A DNA stretch of 34,132 nt from Faecalibacterium sp. UBA1771 (GCA_002315315.1 DCGT01000003.1:1-34132); one strand, 5' to 3'. Positions 1 to 8,254 are shown, numbered from the stretch's first letter. Numbers and translations: made by a program. Notes: a model not told the origin generated them from the letters alone.

Positions 1-1573
1 AAATTTCGTAAAGGTCATTATATGCCTTTACCGCCTCGCCGTCGGGATGATAAACCGTTTTACAGGGTACGGCGTATCGCTTTGTAAGCTCGGCAAGCTC
101 GGAAAAGCCTCCGCCCGCCGCTGCTGCCGCCGTCACCGCACTGCCGACCGCGCCCGTCTGCTCCCGCCCGACAATGTAAACATCGCGATTCAGCACATCG
201 GCGTAAATCTGCATCATAAGCGGATTTTTGAGCGGGATTCCGCCTGCGGCAAACACGGTATTGACTTCGACTCCGCCCCGCTCCAGCGTTTCGACAATTT
301 TGCGGCATCCGAAAGCAGTTGCTTCAAGCAAGGCGCGGTATATTTCTTCCGGCTTGCTGTCGGTGGTCAGCCCCGCAATTACTCCGCTCAGCGAAAAATC
401 CATCAGCGTAGAGCGAACTCCGTTCCACCAGTCGAGTGCCACCATTCCGTTTTCTCCGACTCTTAGTCTCGACGCCTTTTCGGTTAGCAGCTCCTGGAGC
501 GATATGCTCCGCTCAGCGGCTTCGTCGTGATAACGTATGTCAACCGAGCTGTCGGCAAACCACGCAAAAATATCGCCGACTCCCGACTGTCCGCATTCAT
601 AGGTATAAAGACCCTTAAAAACGCTGTTGCCGACCACTCCGCTAATACCGTCGACTGCGCTTTGAGTTTCACTTTGCAGCATCGCGCAGGTCGATGTGCC
701 GACAATAAGCAACAGCTGTCCCGCTTCCGACACACCGCATCCGTAAACGGTGGAATGAGCGTCGACGCCTGCCGCCGACACCGCAATTCCCTCGGGCAGT
801 CCGAGCAGTGCCGCACCGTCCTCATTCAGCCCTCCGACACAATCGCCGGTAAATTCGACCCTTTCGGGAATCTTGCTCTTTATTCTGCAAAAGCCGGGCA
901 AAACCGAATTCAGCAGCTCATCCGGCAAATCGCCGGTCTGCCCTGAGTAATATGTTTTGAACGCGGCGGCACAGTACCCGCGGCAGTCGACACCGCAAAG
1001 GCGGCGGACAAGCCAGTCGCCCACCTCAATAATTCTGCCGCAATCCTCGAAAAGCTCGGGAGCTTCGACAAATATCTGCGCCGCCTTCGGCAGAAAATGC
1101 TCGCCCGAAACGTGACCTCCGAAAAGCTCGGCAATTGTTCGGTCACCGTTTTGCTCGGCAGCTCTCTCTAAAAGGTCGGCATAGCTCTGTGCGGCGTGGT
1201 GCTTCCAGACCTTTATATACGCGTTAGGCTCGCGGATGTACTTCTCACTTTCACACATAGGCAGGCCGTTTTCATCAGTCGGCAGAATGGTGGAAGCGGT
1301 CACATCGAGACCTATTCCGATTATTTCGTTTTTATCAACACCCGAATCGGCAACCGCACCCTTAACCGATTCCGACAGCGAGTCGAGATAATCCTGCGGG
1401 AGCTGTACCGCCCAGTTTGCTCCGAGCACAGTACCATTCGGCAGACATTCGGTCATAATACCGTGTCTGTATTCGCTGACTGCAGACCCTACTATCTCAC
1501 CGCTCTCAACATCCGTTACCACCGCTCTTGCCGACAGCGAACCGAAATCAACGCCGATAGCGTAACCTCTCAT
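1..1573 (-). CDS. araB: L-ribulokinase (FGGY kinase), C-terminus cut by window edge
   Basis: FGGY-family sugar kinase that phosphorylates L-ribulose with ATP in L-arabinose use. Read from the minus strand, the protein opens MRGYAIGVDFGSLSARAVV, the ATP-binding first motif of the family. AraB-type blocks follow: VWKHHAAQ near residue 108, LFGGHVSGEH, EVGDWLVRRL, GTSTCAML and ECGQSGVGDIFAWF. About 524 codons are visible without an internal stop. The family is usually around 560 residues, so only a short C-terminal piece lies outside the window. The start at 1573 follows GTGAGGTTGTT. It diverges from the dhaK-aldolase-dhaL operon, which suggests a shared carbohydrate theme. The WKHHAA block favours AraB over xylulokinase, but the exact ketose is inferred. 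Confidence 0.88.
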   Translation of the reverse strand, partial: MRGYAIGVDFGSLSARAVVTDVESGEIVGSAVSEYRHGIMTECLPNGTVLGANWAVQLPQDYLDSLSESVKGAVADSGVDKNEIIGIGLDVTASTILPTDENGLPMCESEKYIREPNAYIKVWKHHAAQSYADLLERAAEQNGDRTIAELFGGHVSGEHFLPKAAQIFVEAPELFEDCGRIIEVGDWLVRRLCGVDCRGYCAAAFKTYYSGQTGDLPDELLNSVLPGFCRIKSKIPERVEFTGDCVGGLNEDGAALLGLPEGIAVSAAGVDAHSTVYGCGVSEAGQLLLIVGTSTCAMLQSETQSAVDGISGVVGNSVFKGLYTYECGQSGVGDIFAWFADSSVDIRYHDEAAERSISLQELLTEKASRLRVGENGMVALDWWNGVRSTLMDFSLSGVIAGLTTDSKPEEIYRALLEATAFGCRKIVETLERGGVEVNTVFAAGGIPLKNPLMMQIYADVLNRDVYIVGREQTGAVGSAVTAAAAAGGGFSELAELTKRYAVPCKTVYHPDGEAVKAYNDLYEI

Positions 1574-1598
1574 AACAACCTCACACATCTTTAATATG

Positions 1599-1611
1599 GG
1601 TATATATTACC
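1599..1611. promoter_or_regulatory. Small dyad in the araB/dhaK divergent spacer
   Basis: GGTATATATTACC carries GGTA/TACC arms and lies 26-38 bases upstream of the araB start, overlapping where its -10 would fall (minus-strand TTGTCC, 16 bases, TATACC). It could be an operator, but the arms are only four bases long. The rest of the 267-base divergent spacer is AT-rich. It carries a TAGAAT at 1787-1792 that may be the dhaK -10, without a convincing -35. Confidence 0.25.
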
Positions 1612-1840
1612 ACACCTTACGGACAATTTCATTACCATTAGGCTGTATTGATAATATAGTATTTTCACGACCGATTTGCCTTTCATTGTGCGGTTTTACT
1701 TTAAAATAACCTTAAATTTTCAAAAAACTATAAATTATTTGTATATAACATTAATTTTTCAAGTTTTATTTTCTATTTTTAAATGTTAGAATTAGTAAGT
1801 ATGGAATTCCCAAGCGTAAATTTGAAAGGAGAACATCACA

Positions 1841-2851
1841 ATGTTCGTAAAGAAACTCTACAACGACCTCGATACGATCGTTGACGAGGCTATTGCCGGC
1901 AACAGACTGATTGCTCAGCCCGATGCCGACAAGTATTCCCGTCTGCTCCCCAATTCCCGCATTACCGTCCGTGCCGACAAGTACAAGAAGCCGAAGGGAC
2001 TCGTAAAGATCACAGGAGGCGGCGGAGCCGGTCACGAAGGTCCTGCCGGTGTCTTCTGCCGTCCGGGCGGAATGGACGCTATGACTCAGGGCGATGTTTT
2101 CGCCGCTCCGTCTGCACGTCAGATGTTCCGTGCCCTCGAAGAGATTGATGACGGTTCCCCCATTATCATGAGAGTTGCCAACCACGCCGGCGATGTTCTG
2201 AATGCCAAGCTCTGCATGCAGCTTGCCCAGGCCAAGGGTATGGATATACACATGATGATCGGTTATGACGATGTTGCTTCCGCTCCGAAGGAGAGAATGC
2301 AGGATCGCCGTGCCATCGGCGGCCCGCTCGGCGTTGCCACCATTATGGCAGAATGCGGTGAGTCTGTTGAAGAAATCATGCGCCTGAATGAAAAGTGCAA
2401 CCTGCACAACCGCGCCTACGGCGTAGGTCTCAGAAGCGCTATCCATCCCGTATCCGGTCTTCCCATCATGCCGATGGAAGAAGAAATGATGGAGCTGGGT
2501 GTCGGCGTACACGGCGAAAGCTCCGGCAATAAGGTTCCCCTTATGAGAAGCCGCGACCTCGCCAAGTACATTATGGATGTTCTTCTTGACGATATGCCCG
2601 TTCCCGAAGGCGAGGACATTGTCCTGAACCTCGGCGGACTCGGCGGTATGACATGGATGGAGCTCGACATCTTCTATAAGGATCTGTACGAGTACATCAC
2701 CAATGTCAAGCACCTCAACATCTGGAGACACAACGTCCGCAACGCCGGTACACAGGAACTCGGCGGATTGATTGTCGGACTCGGCTGGCCCGACGACGAA
2801 ATCAAGAAGTGGATGCAGACCCCGCTGCCCGATATCTATCCCCACGACTGA
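1841..2851 (+). CDS. dhaK: Dihydroxyacetone-kinase-type kinase, DhaK (substrate-binding) subunit
   Basis: DAK1-domain protein of 336 residues, the family's usual length. It binds a short ketose covalently, for phosphate transfer by the DhaL subunit. Visible landmarks are GGGGAGHEGPAGVF (residues 59-72; His65 matches the substrate-contacting His of E. coli DhaK), HAGDVLN (Asp118, equivalent to the catalytic Asp) and GVGVHGESSG (His224, equivalent to the His that forms the hemiaminal). The start has AAAGGAG nine bases upstream. It is first in a three-gene operon with a class II aldolase and DhaL. Several blocks differ from glycerol-pathway DhaK, for example AGHEGP for SGHEP. Dihydroxyacetone is therefore not assured as the substrate; erythrulose, apulose or another ketose is possible. 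No DhaM phosphotransfer subunit is nearby, so either ATP is used directly or DhaM is elsewhere. Confidence 0.9.
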   Translation: MFVKKLYNDLDTIVDEAIAGNRLIAQPDADKYSRLLPNSRITVRADKYKKPKGLVKITGGGGAGHEGPAGVFCRPGGMDAMTQGDVFAAPSARQMFRALEEIDDGSPIIMRVANHAGDVLNAKLCMQLAQAKGMDIHMMIGYDDVASAPKERMQDRRAIGGPLGVATIMAECGESVEEIMRLNEKCNLHNRAYGVGLRSAIHPVSGLPIMPMEEEMMELGVGVHGESSGNKVPLMRSRDLAKYIMDVLLDDMPVPEGEDIVLNLGGLGGMTWMELDIFYKDLYEYITNVKHLNIWRHNVRNAGTQELGGLIVGLGWPDDEIKKWMQTPLPDIYPHD

Positions 2852-2918
2852 TTTTAACCGTAATTTTTACGGGCATATATAAATATGCCGAAAGGTTTAT
2901 CGGTACGAATTTCGTTTT

Positions 2919-3010
2919 AGACTGATTTTGAAGCATCACCGTGCAATGCTTCGCGTTTCACACCGATGCTTCAAATAGTCTGATTCAAGTCGATATTCTT
3001 GATTTGAATC
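2919..3010 (+). promoter_or_regulatory. Two tandem hairpins between dhaK and the aldolase gene
   Basis: The 191-base gap between dhaK and the aldolase contains two inverted repeats. In the first, AGACT (2919-2923) and TGAAGCATC (2929-2937) pair with GATGCTTCA (2965-2973) and AGTCT (2977-2981). In the second, GATTCAA (2982-2988) pairs with TTGAATC (3004-3010). Neither is followed by a T-run, so they are not simple terminators. They may set differential stability or processing of the operon mRNA, or be protein-binding sites. The aldolase start follows 32 bases after the second hairpin. Confidence 0.55.
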
Positions 3011-3042
3011 GGAATTGATTAGCCATTAACGGAGATTAATTT

Positions 3043-3900
3043 ATGAACAGCAGATTTAATTTTAAAGAAGTCCTCAAAGACGCCCATGACAACCACTATG
3101 CCATTCCGTCTTTTGACATCTTTGATATGCACGGTGCCAAGGCAATGATGGACTGCGCTGCCGAGTACAAGACTCCGCTTATCCTTATGTGCATTGCCTT
3201 TAACCATTTCAGACCCAAGCACTTCATCAGCTTCATAGAGTCCTATTCTGCGGATTTGGATATCCCCGTGTTCGTACACATGGACCATGCCCGCACCGTA
3301 GAGCTGTGCAAAGAGGGCATCGACGCCGGATTTGACTCGGTAATGATTGACGCTTCCGCCGATGAGCTGAACGAAAACATTGCCAAGACTCTCGAGGTCA
3401 AGAAGTATGCCGACGCTCGCGGCTGCGCCGTTGAGTCCGAGGTGGGTCACATCAAAAACGGTAAGATTACCGTTGAAGGCGGCTATGTCGACCGCGAGGA
3501 CTTCCTCGTTCATACTGAGGACGCAGTCAAGCTCGTCGATGCTACCCATGTCGACCTGCTGGCTGTCGGTATCGGCAATCAGCACGGCTTCTATGTAGAA
3601 GAACCGCATATCCACTTTGACCGTCTGAAAGAGGTTCACGATGCACTCAATATGCCGCTCGTTATGCACGGCGGTTCCGGTCTGCCCAAGGAGATGGTAC
3701 AGGAATCCATCAAGGGCGGTATCACTAAGTGCAACGTTGCCACCGATTTCGTAACACATTACACCGACGGTATGCTCGCCGCCCTCAATAAAATGGGCGA
3801 ACATCCGATGCTGCTCGGCGCCCTTGACCCCGCTATGGAAGCCGGCAAGGAATGCGTAAAGCATTGGATTGACACCTGCATGTCCGCGGGAAAAGCGTGA
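3043..3900 (+). CDS. Class II (zinc) ketose-bisphosphate aldolase
   Basis: Fructose/tagatose-bisphosphate-aldolase-like enzyme of 285 residues that cleaves a ketose phosphate to DHAP (or similar) plus an aldehyde. The zinc and catalytic signature is complete: HMDHA (catalytic Asp81, zinc His82), VESEVGHI (Glu131/Glu133 region), GNQHGFY (zinc His181), LVMHGGSGLP (zinc His209) and GITKCNVATD, the phosphate-binding strand near residue 230. It sits between the two subunits of a DAK-family kinase, with dhaL starting ten bases after its stop. That arrangement suggests it acts on the kinase product. The family includes FbaA, GatY/KbaY and other ketose-phosphate aldolases. The sequence does not decide which, so no symbol is given. 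Confidence 0.88.
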   Translation: MNSRFNFKEVLKDAHDNHYAIPSFDIFDMHGAKAMMDCAAEYKTPLILMCIAFNHFRPKHFISFIESYSADLDIPVFVHMDHARTVELCKEGIDAGFDSVMIDASADELNENIAKTLEVKKYADARGCAVESEVGHIKNGKITVEGGYVDREDFLVHTEDAVKLVDATHVDLLAVGIGNQHGFYVEEPHIHFDRLKEVHDALNMPLVMHGGSGLPKEMVQESIKGGITKCNVATDFVTHYTDGMLAALNKMGEHPMLLGALDPAMEAGKECVKHWIDTCMSAGKA

Positions 3901-3910
3901 GGTATAAAAA

Positions 3911-4528
3911 ATGAAATTTGAAGAACTGAAAAAATGCGTTCTCGCCGGTGCTGATGACGTCATCGCCCGCGAGCAGGAACTGTGCGAGCTTGACTCTGTA
4001 GTCGGCGACGGAGACCACGGTGTTACCGTCCGCAAGGGCTATCAGAAGATTAAAGACGCCATTGCCAATCAGAATCCGACCACTATGTCTGACCTTATGT
4101 TTGAAGGCGGCATGGGACTCGCCGACACAGCCGGCGGAGCCATCGGACCCATCTATGCTTCTATGTACATCGGCTTCTCCACCGCCATTCAGGGCAAGGA
4201 TGAGCTGACCGTCAAGGATCTCGCCGATATGTTCGCCAACGGTCTGAAGAGTGTTCAGGACCTGGGCGGCGCTCAGCCGGGAGACAGCACAATGGTCGAT
4301 AGCCTTTATCCGTTCGTAGAGTCTCTCAAGGCTGCTACCACCGCCAGCACCAAGGAAGCTCTTGAAGCCGCCGCCGAAAAGGCTTGGGAAGGCTCCGAGT
4401 CTACCAAGAATATGGTCGCCAAGCGCGGCAGAGCAAGAAACCTCGCCGAGAGAAGCCTCGGTTATGTCGATGCCGGTTCCCGCTCGATGTACTACTTCCT
4501 CAAGGCTTTTGCAGACGCTGCCGAATAA
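3911..4528 (+). CDS. dhaL: Dihydroxyacetone-kinase-type kinase, DhaL (ADP/ATP-binding) subunit
   Basis: DAK2-domain subunit of 205 residues that holds the nucleotide and passes phosphate to the ketose on DhaK. The magnesium-binding aspartates are in ELDSVVGDGDHG (Asp28, Asp33, Asp35). A Gly-rich nucleotide loop, GGMGLADTAGGAIGP, follows near residue 72, then QPGDSTMVDSLYP. It starts ten bases after the aldolase stop and is the last gene before a strong terminator, so it is co-transcribed with dhaK and the aldolase. The whole soluble kinase is therefore encoded here apart from any phosphodonor protein. Confidence 0.9.
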   Translation: MKFEELKKCVLAGADDVIAREQELCELDSVVGDGDHGVTVRKGYQKIKDAIANQNPTTMSDLMFEGGMGLADTAGGAIGPIYASMYIGFSTAIQGKDELTVKDLADMFANGLKSVQDLGGAQPGDSTMVDSLYPFVESLKAATTASTKEALEAAAEKAWEGSESTKNMVAKRGRARNLAERSLGYVDAGSRSMYYFLKAFADAAE

Positions 4529-4543
4529 TCTTTTATGCACATT

Positions 4544-4576
4544 ATACCCCATCGTTACGCGGTGGGGTATTTTTGT
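4544..4576 (+). terminator. Rho-independent terminator of the dhaK-aldolase-dhaL operon
   Basis: ATACCCCATCG (4544-4554) pairs with CGGTGGGGTAT (4560-4570) through 11 pairs including one G-U, with a five-base loop and then TTTTGTT. It begins 16 bases after the dhaL stop. Confidence 0.9.
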
Positions 4577-4587
4577 TATTTTACTAC

Positions 4588-4616
4588 TTGCATTAATATG
4601 GTAAAATAAATACATA
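4588..4616 (+). promoter_or_regulatory. Possible promoter for the small membrane protein/lipoprotein pair
   Basis: TTGCAT, a 17-base spacer and TACATA precede the gene at 4642. TTTACT with TAAAAT at 4602-4607 is an alternative. Its place just after the operon terminator supports a new transcription start, but the -10 match is weak. Confidence 0.35.
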
Positions 4617-4641
4617 TCGGTTATTGCAAGAGGTTTTCAGC

Positions 4642-4830
4642 ATGGTAGTGATGTCAGGATTGTTATTTGTGTTATATGTTATCGGTCTGTGCATTAAGTA
4701 TATTTTCCCGATTGTACTGATAGCTGTCAGCATAAAAATGGTTATCAAGCTTTCCAAGCTGCTGTGGTGGCTGATGCTCTTTGTCGGCTGTCTGTGGCTG
4801 CTTGCCGCTATATTACTTACTATATTTTAA
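4642..4830 (+). CDS. Small hydrophobic membrane protein, 62 residues
   Basis: I do not recognise this protein. It is almost wholly hydrophobic, with two probable membrane helices (about residues 5-30 and 38-61) split by the basic segment KMVIKLSK, which suggests both ends face outward. I chose the ATG at 4642 because AGAGG lies eight bases upstream. An in-frame TTG at 4624 would place that ribosome site inside the gene. The lipoprotein gene begins ten bases after the stop, with AAGGAG in between, so the two are probably translated from one mRNA and may work together in the envelope. Confidence 0.6.
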   Translation: MVVMSGLLFVLYVIGLCIKYIFPIVLIAVSIKMVIKLSKLLWWLMLFVGCLWLLAAILLTIF

Positions 4831-4839
4831 GGAGTTTTT

Positions 4840-5310
4840 ATGAAAAGAACTATTGCCGTTATTCTCATTATCACCTGTCTGTTCGCATTTGTCGGTTGCG
4901 GCAAAAAGAATGCGGGCGTTGTCAATCCTATGGTCGAATGTGAAAGCGCATCCGAGCTTTATGATATGACCGGCATCAACCTCACCCCCGCGGAGGAATT
5001 TGAAGCTCAGTCATATTTTGCCATAAACGGTAAGCTTGCTCAGCTCGATTTCAAATACAACGGAAGCGAATACACTCTCAGAGGTGAGAACACCGATGAT
5101 GAGGATATTTCCGGTGTATATGGCGACGACGTCGAGCCTTATGATTTCCCGATAGGCGATATTACAGTTTCCACCTATGATTACGGTGATGACGGTTTGG
5201 TTGCTCTGTGGCACATTGATGATATGTCGTTCTCACTGCACAGCATCGACTCCAATGATTATGTCGTTGTTCTCGTCCTCAGCGTTAATCTTACTGCCGA
5301 GAACAACTAA
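4840..5310 (+). CDS. Putative lipoprotein, 156 residues, unknown function
   Basis: The N-terminus is MKRTIAVILIITCLFAFVGC: two positive charges, a hydrophobic core and a Cys at residue 20, as in lipoprotein signal peptides. Phe at -3 makes the lipobox imperfect. The mature part is acidic (GENTDDEDI, GDDVEPYD). It begins NPMVECESASELYDMTG, similar in style to the start of secreted DUF4367-like domains, although I cannot confirm membership. It ends in alternating hydrophobic strands suggesting a small beta-rich domain. AAGGAG precedes the ATG, and the upstream neighbour is a small membrane protein ten bases away. The function is unknown. Confidence 0.65.
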   Translation: MKRTIAVILIITCLFAFVGCGKKNAGVVNPMVECESASELYDMTGINLTPAEEFEAQSYFAINGKLAQLDFKYNGSEYTLRGENTDDEDISGVYGDDVEPYDFPIGDITVSTYDYGDDGLVALWHIDDMSFSLHSIDSNDYVVVLVLSVNLTAENN

Positions 5311-5367
5311 TTACATTTTGTATAATATTATCGTAATAACACTATTTGTATCGCAGGCTTTGTTACA

Positions 5368-7098
5368 ATGGATTTAACTGTACAAAAAAATGCTATTAAG
5401 CTTATTTCCAGAATCAGCGACCACCGAACAGCTACCAAGCCGGTAATACCTTATTACCCTCAAAAAGGCAAAATTGCCGAATGTACCGCTGTCAAAAAGA
5501 CATTTGAACGCGTTTCTCCCGAATCGCAGGGTATAAATTCAAATTATATCAGGAGATTTATTGAAACGCTTGCCGCTGACAAATCGCTGGATATGCATTC
5601 GATTACAATACTCCGTCACGGTAAAATCATCAGTGAAACCTATTTCGGTGCATATCGGAGAGGGATTCCCCACGCAACCTATTCAATGGCGAAAACCGTT
5701 GTTGGTATTGCAGTCGGAATGGCGATAGACGAGGGTTTGCTGACGCTCGATACCAAAACTACCGATGTTTTCGGTCAGCAGAAGGGCTTTTTAAATAGCA
5801 TTATCAAAAAGAACATCACGGTCAGAAATCTGATAACTATGTCGAGCGGGTCTAATTTCAATGAGGTCGGATGTGTAACCGAGACCGATTGGGTCAAAGG
5901 CTTCAACGAATCAGTGATAAAATACGAGCCGGGGCATAAATTCGACTACAACAGCATGAACACATATATGCTGTCTGCAATGCTTACCGCGCTGACCGGA
6001 GTTCCGCTTGACGAATACCTTAAACCGAGACTGTTCGAGCCGCTCGGAATAGAAAATTATATGTGGGAAAAAAGCCCGACCAACATTATCAAAGGCGGTT
6101 GGGGCTTGTATATCTTGCCCGAGGATATTGCCAAGATAGGTGTAATGCTGCTCGACGACGGCGTATTCGACGGAGTGCGTATTGTCTCAGAGCAATGGGT
6201 AAACGAAATGACCAAGCGTCAGATTGCCGCAACCGATGGATTGGGTGATTACGATTACGGTTACCATGTCTGGGTCGGAAGAAATTCACACAGCTTTTTA
6301 ATGAACGGTATGTTCGGACAGAATGTCGCCTGCTATAAAGACAACGATATAGTCATAGTATCCAACGCAGGAAACAACGAATTCTTCCAGCAAAGCAACT
6401 ATTTCAAGGCATTAAGCAAATTTTTTGACAACTGCAAGCTGTCTGAAACACCTTTGCCGCGCAGCCGTCGTGAATTGAAAAAGCTGCGTATTACCGAGAA
6501 GTGTCAAAGCGACAAATTTTTCAGAGGTCGAATTTGTTTAATTGAGCATTATCGACAGAAGAAGCTGTACAAAAATGTTGTCGGTCGATATGAATTTGAC
6601 AAACACCGTTCCGATGTAGGAATTATGCCGATACTTACCCAGATTCTGCAAAACAACTTTTCCGAAGGCTTGACCGAAATAACTGTTGACAGTGAAAGCA
6701 TTGTATTTACCGAAGGAAACGAGAGCTATCGTCTGTCCGTCACACTCGGAAAAACAACGGAAACCGACCTTGTTTTTCACGGTGAGCCTTATCATGTAGT
6801 CACATACTGCGAAGCAACGACCGATGAGGACGGCAGAACGGTGATAAAGCTGAAGCTTTCATTTATCGAGACCGCTAATACACGATTTATTAAGCTTCGG
6901 TTCAACGGTGATGAGATTATCGCAGAGCTTGACGAACAGCCAAGCAAACAGTACATCTCCGCCGCCGCAGGTCAGCTTATGTCATCTCTGCCTGCTCGCA
7001 GGACACTTGACCCTCTGTACCGTAAATTGGACGATGAGTTTCTCGCATACAAAATAGACGACACTCTCAAGCCCGAATTGCACGGACTCAAAAAATAA
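5368..7098 (+). CDS. Serine hydrolase of the beta-lactamase/penicillin-binding (class C) fold
   Basis: The 576-residue protein has a beta-lactamase-like domain at about residues 45-350. The nucleophile motif is SMAK (Ser106-Lys109). The second motif is FDYNSMNTYML, with Tyr194-Asn195-Ser196 where most relatives have Y-x-N. The third-motif region is NGMFGQ near residue 313, in place of KTG or HxG. The roughly 200 C-terminal residues look beta-rich and may be a lid or accessory domain. No signal peptide is visible, so a cytoplasmic esterase, amidase or peptidase is more likely than a cell-wall enzyme. The start at 5368 has only a weak AGG upstream, so the exact N-terminus is uncertain. It is followed by a terminator shared with convergent degV. 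Confidence 0.8.
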   Translation: MDLTVQKNAIKLISRISDHRTATKPVIPYYPQKGKIAECTAVKKTFERVSPESQGINSNYIRRFIETLAADKSLDMHSITILRHGKIISETYFGAYRRGIPHATYSMAKTVVGIAVGMAIDEGLLTLDTKTTDVFGQQKGFLNSIIKKNITVRNLITMSSGSNFNEVGCVTETDWVKGFNESVIKYEPGHKFDYNSMNTYMLSAMLTALTGVPLDEYLKPRLFEPLGIENYMWEKSPTNIIKGGWGLYILPEDIAKIGVMLLDDGVFDGVRIVSEQWVNEMTKRQIAATDGLGDYDYGYHVWVGRNSHSFLMNGMFGQNVACYKDNDIVIVSNAGNNEFFQQSNYFKALSKFFDNCKLSETPLPRSRRELKKLRITEKCQSDKFFRGRICLIEHYRQKKLYKNVVGRYEFDKHRSDVGIMPILTQILQNNFSEGLTEITVDSESIVFTEGNESYRLSVTLGKTTETDLVFHGEPYHVVTYCEATTDEDGRTVIKLKLSFIETANTRFIKLRFNGDEIIAELDEQPSKQYISAAAGQLMSSLPARRTLDPLYRKLDDEFLAYKIDDTLKPELHGLKK

Positions 7099-7110
7099 CA
7101 ATCCGAAAAT

Positions 7111-7144
7111 AAAGCGATGAAGCAGGTCAATGCATCATCGCTTT
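7111..7144. terminator. Bidirectional terminator between the serine hydrolase and degV
   Basis: AAAGCGATGA (7111-7120) pairs with TCATCGCTTT (7135-7144) in ten perfect pairs. T-rich sequence follows on the plus strand and A-rich sequence precedes it, so it can serve both convergent genes. Confidence 0.75.
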
Positions 7145-7197
7145 TAAATTATTATAAATAATCAGACTGTTATGTGAATTTTTATTTACGTGATAAT

Positions 7198-8064
7198 TTA
7201 TCTTTTGCCGCTTAAAAAGTAAACCGCAAGTGTTCCCGGGCCGGAATGTGAACCGATGACAGGACCTATTTCCGTTATAAGCGAAGCTTTATGCCCGAAT
7301 TGCTTTTCCAAGCGTTGTTCAAGCTCCAACGCATCTTCTATGCAATCGCCGTGAGAGATGAAATACTCACTACTGCTGTCGATTGCGGTGTTGGCAAACT
7401 TGTCGGCAAGAGAAGATATGGCTTTTCGTCTGCCGCGCACGACATGGACTCCCTCAAGACAGCCCTCTGTGCTCATATGCAATATCGGTTTAATGCCGAG
7501 CAAGGTCGCCGCAATTGCCGCCGTTCCGCCAATCCTGCCTCCTTTTCGCAGATACTTCAAGTCATCAACTGTAAACCAATGACAGATTTTCGGAAGAATT
7601 CCTCTGATATAATCGGCTGATTCATCGAGAGAAGCTCCACTTTCGCGCTTGTCTGCCGCAAGCTTGACTAACATTCCCTGCCCCGCCGACGCACAGAGCG
7701 AATCTATAACCTCAACTCTGCCCTCCGGATAACTTTCCGAAAGCTCGTTCGCGGCAATTCTCGCAGCGTTCACCGTGCCGCTGAGTCCCGACGAAAGAGA
7801 GATATACAGAACATCGTTGCCGTTTTCAAGCTCCCTGCCAAACACCGAGCTGTAACAGTCGGGCGAAGCCGAGGACGTCTTGAAGCTCTCACCCTCCCTC
7901 ATTCTCATATAAAATTCATCAACGGGTATATCGTTATTGGTATATGTCGTATCCGATTCAGTACTGCTGAATGTCAGTTCAATGCATTTAACCTGCCATT
8001 TTTCCAATAATTCATGGCTGATATCACATCCGGAATCGGTAATAATCGTTATTTCCCTTGACAT
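7198..8064 (-). CDS. DegV family fatty-acid-binding protein
   Basis: DegV proteins bind fatty acids; in Firmicutes, FakB homologues present them to the kinase FakA. This one is 288 residues, typical for the family. It opens with ITDSGCDIS. The fatty-acid carboxylate-binding TSSASP lies at residues 63-68, SSGLSGT at 91-97, and DDLKYLRKGGRIGG in the second half. It ends near GSHSGPGTLAVYF. I chose the ATG at 8064 because AAAGGAG lies upstream on the minus strand; an upstream in-frame start would read through that site and the hairpin at 8085-8105. It is convergent with the serine hydrolase and divergent from the DUF1836 gene. FakA is not in the window. Confidence 0.88.
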   Translation of the reverse strand: MSREITIITDSGCDISHELLEKWQVKCIELTFSSTESDTTYTNNDIPVDEFYMRMREGESFKTSSASPDCYSSVFGRELENGNDVLYISLSSGLSGTVNAARIAANELSESYPEGRVEVIDSLCASAGQGMLVKLAADKRESGASLDESADYIRGILPKICHWFTVDDLKYLRKGGRIGGTAAIAATLLGIKPILHMSTEGCLEGVHVVRGRRKAISSLADKFANTAIDSSSEYFISHGDCIEDALELEQRLEKQFGHKASLITEIGPVIGSHSGPGTLAVYFLSGKR

Positions 8065-8084
8065 ATTGACTGTCGCTCCTTTAT

Positions 8085-8105
8085 ATCTAATCTTCAATAT
8101 TAGAT
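8085..8105. promoter_or_regulatory. Inverted repeat in the degV leader
   Basis: ATCTAAT (8085-8091) and ATTAGAT (8099-8105) are perfect seven-base arms with a seven-base spacer, immediately upstream of the degV ribosome site. A minus-strand TATAAT lies at 8114-8119, so the dyad sits around the transcription start. An operator or a short 5' leader hairpin are both possible. Confidence 0.45.
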
Positions 8106-8254
8106 TAACATATATTATATCTATTTTCAAGTATTATTAAATATTAAAAGAATATTTGTTTTATCGTTAATTCCTATAATTAATTTTATAAAATCTTGTA
8201 TTATTTACTATTAGTGGTAAAATATAATTATATACTTGTTTGGGGGAATAAATC

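Noticed and set aside
1766..2845. 359-codon minus-strand ORF opposite dhaK
   Set aside because: It mirrors dhaK almost exactly and has no family features. dhaK has intact motifs and a good ribosome site.
3019..4615. Two long minus-strand ORFs (338 and 260 codons) opposite the aldolase and dhaL
   Set aside because: They are antisense shadows of two clearly recognisable enzymes, caused by codon bias. They overlap each other and one reads through the terminator at 4544-4576.
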